Assembly (NCBI RefSeq): GCF_002088275.1
Contig: NZ_AQQS01000009.1
Location: forward strand, 62,001 to 126,000
Length of the DNA stretch: 64,000 nt
Reading direction: 5' to 3'
Source of the DNA: Aurantimonas sp. 22II-16-19i
GTDB lineage: Bacteria > Pseudomonadota > Alphaproteobacteria > Rhizobiales > Rhizobiaceae
The notes beneath the pieces were generated by a model. The model did not search any database and had not been told where the DNA came from. It saw nothing but the letters and a program-made list of their open reading frames with translations. Position numbers and translations under genes: made by a program. Below are positions 61,000 through 64,000 of the stretch, piece after piece (position 1 is the first letter of the stretch; every line of letters begins with the position of its first letter).

Positions 61000-61109
61000 C
61001 CTCTCATCGTGAGGCCGGGTCGCAGACCGGCGGAGCCTCGCAGGGCGAGGGTTGCTTGGCGCGACCTGCGTGGAATTGGGATTTTGGCCAGTGGCGAGGC
61101 GACGTCGTA

Positions 61110-61283
61110 CCCCCCTCTGTCCTGCCGGACATCTCCCCCACAAGGAGGGAGATCGGCTTGGCGGTTGTGCCGCGGCCATCTTCAAACGTCGAATTCGGCG
61201 CAGCCGTCGAGAAAGAGGCGCCGGAGATCGAAGCTGCTGATCTCCCCCCTCGAGGGGGAGATGTCCGGCAGGACAGAGGGGGG
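61110..61283. repeat. RIME-like intergenic palindromic element
   Basis: Perfect 30-base arms, cccccc-tctgtcctgccggac... (61110-61139) and their complement (61254-61283), bound a mosaic with further short pairings. ctccccc/ggaggga gives an inner hairpin on the left, and gatctcccccctcgagggggagat one on the right. The gene-free interval 61000-61335 holds little else. The wording and layout are those of the Rhizobium intergenic mosaic elements I know from Hyphomicrobiales genomes. Confidence 0.75.
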
Positions 61284-61335
61284 CGCGAAGGGCCCGGCGG
61301 TCAAGAACTGAAGTGCTTGGACGAGTCCGTCCGCC

Positions 61336-61743
61336 CTACCACCGCCCCCGCCAGGCATCCGTCACATGCACCGGCCAGCGCCGCGGCAGGACGGCGACGA
61401 TGTCGAAGCGGATCGACAGGCGGGCATGGTCCTTCTGCCTGGCCAGCCAGAGGTCGGCGGCGCCCTCGATGCGCCGCTGGGCGCTGGGGCCGACGGCGTC
61501 CATCGCGGCGGCAAGTGTCGGCCGGGCCTTCACCTCGACGATGGCGACGAGATCGCCGCGCCGGGCGACGATGTCGATCTCGCCGAGCTTGGTGCGGTAC
61601 TGCCGGGCCACGATGCGGTAGCCCTTCAGCCGCAATGCCCACGCGGCGAGGGTTTCGCCGCGATGGCCGCGTCCGAGATGGCGGCGCCGGCGAACCGTCT
61701 CGACGCCCTCGGCGCCACGTCCGGGGGCGCCGTCTCGGCTCAT
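61336..61743 (-). CDS. YraN family protein (UPF0102)
   Basis: A 135-residue protein of the YraN/UPF0102 family, with an endonuclease-like fold. [26 protein letters not shown] and [22 protein letters not shown], the latter carrying the Asp and Glu-x-Lys of the PD-(D/E)xK pattern, are visible. The biological role is unclear. It overlaps the rsmI stop by four bases, as in many alphaproteobacteria. Confidence 0.9.
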   Translation of the reverse strand: MSRDGAPGRGAEGVETVRRRRHLGRGHRGETLAAWALRLKGYRIVARQYRTKLGEIDIVARRGDLVAIVEVKARPTLAAAMDAVGPSAQRRIEGAADLWLARQKDHARLSIRFDIVAVLPRRWPVHVTDAWRGRW

Positions 61744-62633
61744 TTGCCCTTCATTTCCAGCGCCCGCTGGTAGAGATCGCGGCGGGGAAGGCCGGTCAGC
61801 CTCGCCGCCTCCTGGGCGGCCTTGGTCGGCTTCATTTCCACCAGAAGACCAGCGAGGATCTCGTCGGCATCGGCCTGGCTGGCCGCGCCGTCTGCGGGCG
61901 GTGGGGCGATGCAGACGACGATCTCGCCGCGCACCTCCGCCATCTCGGAAAATTGCGTCGCCAGATCCGGCAGGAGGCCGCGATAGATGGTCTCGTGCAG
62001 CTTGGTCAACTCCCGGCAGACGGCGGCCTCGCGCTCCGGGAATATTTCGGCCATGGCGGCGAGGCTGGCGGCGATGCGGTGCGGCGCCTCGAAGAGGATG
62101 AGCGTGCCGGGCACCCGCACGAGTTCCTCCAGCCGCTCGGCCCGCGCCTTTTCCTTCTGGGGCAGGAAGCCGGCGAAGAAGAAGGCGTCCGACGGCAGGC
62201 CGGAGGCCAGAAGCGCCGTCGTCACCGCCGAGGCGCCGGGGATCGGCACGACCTTGACGCCGGCCTCGTAGGCGCTCTGCACCAGCCGGTAGCCGGGATC
62301 GGAGACCAGCGGCGTGCCGGCATCCGAGACCAGCGCCACCGATCCGCCTGCCTGCACGACCTCGATCAGGGCCGGGCCCGCCGTTTCCGCATTGTGCTCG
62401 TGATAGGGCGTCATCCGCCGCTCGATGGCAAAGCGCTGCAGCAGCTTGCCGGTCACCCGCGTATCCTCGCAGGCGAGACGGTCGGCGCCGGCGATGATCT
62501 CCAGCGCGCGCAGCGTCACGTCGCCGAGATTGCCGATGGGCGTCGCGACCAGATAGAGCGCCGGCTCGGGGCGCGGCGCGGCGCGGGCCTGGCCGAAGAC
62601 GGTGAAGCGGGGCGGGGCGGATGGGTCTGTCAT
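61740..62633 (-). CDS. rsmI: 16S rRNA (cytidine-1402-2'-O) methyltransferase
   Basis: A 297-residue Rsm[22 protein letters not shown] (residues about 27-47) and [20 protein letters not shown] near 100 are hallmark motifs of this SAM-dependent family; [15 protein letters not shown] near 180 is also conserved. It methylates the ribose of C1402 in the decoding centre of 16S rRNA. It precedes yraN in the classical rsmI-yraN pair. Confidence 0.95.
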   Translation of the reverse strand: MTDPSAPPRFTVFGQARAAPRPEPALYLVATPIGNLGDVTLRALEIIAGADRLACEDTRVTGKLLQRFAIERRMTPYHEHNAETAGPALIEVVQAGGSVALVSDAGTPLVSDPGYRLVQSAYEAGVKVVPIPGASAVTTALLASGLPSDAFFFAGFLPQKEKARAERLEELVRVPGTLILFEAPHRIAASLAAMAEIFPEREAAVCRELTKLHETIYRGLLPDLATQFSEMAEVRGEIVVCIAPPPADGAASQADADEILAGLLVEMKPTKAAQEAARLTGLPRRDLYQRALEMKGK

Positions 62634-62696
62634 TCTGTTGGTCTACACGAACGAGCACCGTTTGAGGACATCGGCGATCCACGCCCCCCGCATCCC

Positions 62697-63293
62697 TCAG
62701 ACGTCGGCCGCCCGCAATCCCGAGGCGAGAAGGAGGAAGGCGTCGACGGCCTTGCCATGGACCGCACGGGGATCCTTCGCCGCGGCGATCCAGAGGGCCG
62801 CATTCAGCGCGGCACCGTTGATCAGCCGCGCGGCCGCTTCGGGATCGACCGGCCGCAGCGTCCCCTCCGCGACGAGGGCCTCGATCGTCTCGGCAGTCGC
62901 CTTCAGGCAGGCGGTCTGGTTCGGCCACTGGGACGGATCGCCCAGCACGGCGGGGCCGTCCAGCAGCATGATGCGCTGGATTTCCGGCTCCAGCGCCATC
63001 TCGATATAGGCGATCCCTTCGGCCAGGAAGCCGAGCCACGGCGTCTCCGCCCTTTGTCTGGCGAGCCGCATGCGCGCCAGCATCTCCGCATCGATCTGGT
63101 CGATCACGGCCTGGAGGAGGCCCTTCTTGTCACCGAAATTGTGGTAGAGCGCGCCGCGCGTCAGCCCGGCCCCGGCCGTCAGCTCGTCCATGGAGGCGCC
63201 GGCATAGCCCTGTTCGGCGAAGGCCCTTCGCGCGGCGGACAGGAGCTTTGCACGGGTTTCCGCGACCATCTGAGCTCGCCGACCTTCGGCCAT
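62697..63293 (-). CDS. TetR-family repressor
   Basis: A 198-residue TetR regulator. The HTH ([39 protein letters not shown]) lies at about 20-58. The C-terminal ligand-binding part is helical and of the YcdC/AcrR-like type. The ATG at 63293 is chosen because the likely promoter ends near 63319 and gagga lies 9 bases upstream; in-frame ATGs at 63308 and 63314 are closer to the start point. It is divergent from a RidA gene across a double palindrome, which it presumably binds. Confidence 0.87.
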   Translation of the reverse strand: MAEGRRAQMVAETRAKLLSAARRAFAEQGYAGASMDELTAGAGLTRGALYHNFGDKKGLLQAVIDQIDAEMLARMRLARQRAETPWLGFLAEGIAYIEMALEPEIQRIMLLDGPAVLGDPSQWPNQTACLKATAETIEALVAEGTLRPVDPEAAARLINGAALNAALWIAAAKDPRAVHGKAVDAFLLLASGLRAADV

Positions 63294-63325
63294 GTTCGGT
63301 TTCCTCATGTTCATGCGGCCGCATG

Positions 63326-63376
63326 CTATTGACATACGCCTCGTATGTTAGCAAATTTGACGTACGAGGCGTATGT
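63326..63376. promoter_or_regulatory. tetR promoter with two palindromic operators
   Basis: acatacg-cct-cgtatgt (63332-63348) is a perfect 17-base palindrome; acgtacg-agg-cgtatgt (63360-63376) is a one-mismatch copy in the opposite orientation. On the minus strand TTGCTA (63349-63354) and CAATAG (63326-63331) are exactly 17 bases apart, and the palindrome fills that spacer completely. Binding would block the tetR promoter, and the second site would serve the divergent ridA side. Confidence 0.7.
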
Positions 63377-63498
63377 AAAACGTCCCGCCGCAAGTTTCCA
63401 CGTCGGATCCCTCGATATGGGGTGGACGACGGAGATGCTCATGAACTCTCCCGGCGATGCCGAGGGGGTCGAAACAACGGTTTCAAAGGACCTCGGCC

Positions 63499-63897
63499 AT
63501 GGCCAAGCGCGACGCGATCTATCCTGCCGGACGACAGGCTCTCTACGACATCAACCGCTATTCCGCAGCGATCCGCTCCGGCGACCTGCTCTTCGTGTCC
63601 GGCCAGGTCGGCAGCCGCGAAGACGGCTCTGCCGAGCCGGATTTTCCCGCCCAGGTGCAGCGCGCCTTCGACAACCTCGCGGCAGTGCTGGAGGCCGCAG
63701 GATGCGGCTTCGACGACGTCGTCGACGTTACGACGTTTCACACCGACCCGGAACGCCAGTTCGATGCGGTGCACGTCGCGCGCTCGAAGGTGTTCGCCGA
63801 CAAGCCTTATCCGAACTGGACCGCGGTCGGGGTCAACTGGCTGGCGGGCTTCGACTTCGAGATCAAGGTGATCGCCCGGATTCCGAAAGCCGCCTGA
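63499..63897 (+). CDS. RidA family protein
   Basis: A 132-residue member of the RidA/YjgF/UK114 family. LLFVSGQVGSREDG and AAVLEAAGCGFDDVVDVTTFHT are characteristic. Most RidA proteins hydrolyse reactive enamines or imines, though the catalytic arginine of the best-studied branch is not clearly present, so subfamily and substrate are open. The start at 63499 has aaagga 8 bases upstream. It is 123 bases beyond the double operator, so TetR-controlled expression is likely. The 103 bases after it hold nothing recognisable. Confidence 0.87.
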   Translation: MAKRDAIYPAGRQALYDINRYSAAIRSGDLLFVSGQVGSREDGSAEPDFPAQVQRAFDNLAAVLEAAGCGFDDVVDVTTFHTDPERQFDAVHVARSKVFADKPYPNWTAVGVNWLAGFDFEIKVIARIPKAA

Positions 63898-64000
63898 CCG
63901 CCGAGGACACGCAGCGGGCCGCGGCAACCACCAAGGTGCCGCCGTCCGCTGCGCCTGCAACGGTCGTCGGCCGCCGACACGCTTGCGACGCGGTGACCAG

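Overview
The window is GC-rich, gene-dense chromosomal DNA of an alphaproteobacterium, most likely of the order Hyphomicrobiales (Rhizobiales). The lineage call is an inference from gene content: a TrcR (DUF1013) regulator, an RcdA/DUF1465 protein, a ChvE-GguA-GguB sugar importer, a SmoEFGK polyol importer with mannitol 2-dehydrogenase, aerobic-type cobalamin genes, and a rhizobial RIME-like palindromic repeat. No rRNA, tRNA, CRISPR array, prophage or intact insertion sequence is visible, and nearly every gene has a recognisable family.

Left part (1-11.2 kb). An unassigned hairpin-rich segment lies at the edge. It is followed by a four-gene ABC importer of the iron/polyamine/phosphonate type (561-4572). 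Facing it is a minus-strand operon with a TRAP importer (dctP-dctQ-dctM) and a gamma-glutamyltransferase-like enzyme, then a Tat-exported L,D-transpeptidase. 11.2-14.7 kb carries the Anbu (ancestral proteasome) locus: circularly permuted ATP-grasp, alpha-E protein and Anbu, without the transglutaminase that often accompanies them. 15.0-23.0 kb is a polyol regulon: a SorC-type regulator, a ParDE toxin-antitoxin pair, SmoEFGK and mannitol dehydrogenase. A decayed copy of the 3' end of a mannitol dehydrogenase gene sits 2 kb downstream.

Middle (23-38 kb). This part holds a small secreted protein and an OxyR-like regulator that lacks the peroxidatic cysteine, followed by a DUF465 protein, a fatty-acid desaturase, a secreted protein of unknown function, a ribulokinase-type FGGY kinase, a DUF3429 membrane protein, TspO and an SDR. 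A MarR gene is divergent from an RND efflux operon with two adaptor lipoproteins (TriABC-like layout). 37.8-45.2 kb is a GntR-controlled operon for galactose-type sugars: ChvE-GguAB import, sugar 1-dehydrogenase, 2-keto-3-deoxygalactonokinase and KDPGal aldolase, joined by 4-base stop/start overlaps. The lactonase and dehydratase steps are absent here.

Right part (45-64 kb). TrcR, a Na+/Ca2+-type antiporter and a quinone oxidoreductase precede a candidate small RNA and rcdA. CobQ, a TSUP permease and a GGDEF-EAL protein follow. A cobalamin operon (54.1-61.0 kb) has CbiX with a large His tail, a fusion of an unknown N-terminal domain to CobH, CobL, CobI and a CbiG-CobJ fusion; a degenerate-looking cobalamin-riboswitch-like leader precedes it. 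The window ends with a RIME-like palindrome, YraN-RsmI, and a TetR gene divergent from a RidA gene across a double palindromic operator.

Regulatory DNA is unusually readable. Near-perfect palindromes lie beside the ParD, SorC, MarR, GntR and TetR genes, and all three ABC operons carry a stable hairpin directly after the binding-protein gene. I found no clear undescribed multi-gene system. The best leads are the unknown-domain-CobH fusion, the reduced Anbu locus, the candidate sRNA beside rcdA, the hairpin-rich left edge and the cysteine-less OxyR homologue.
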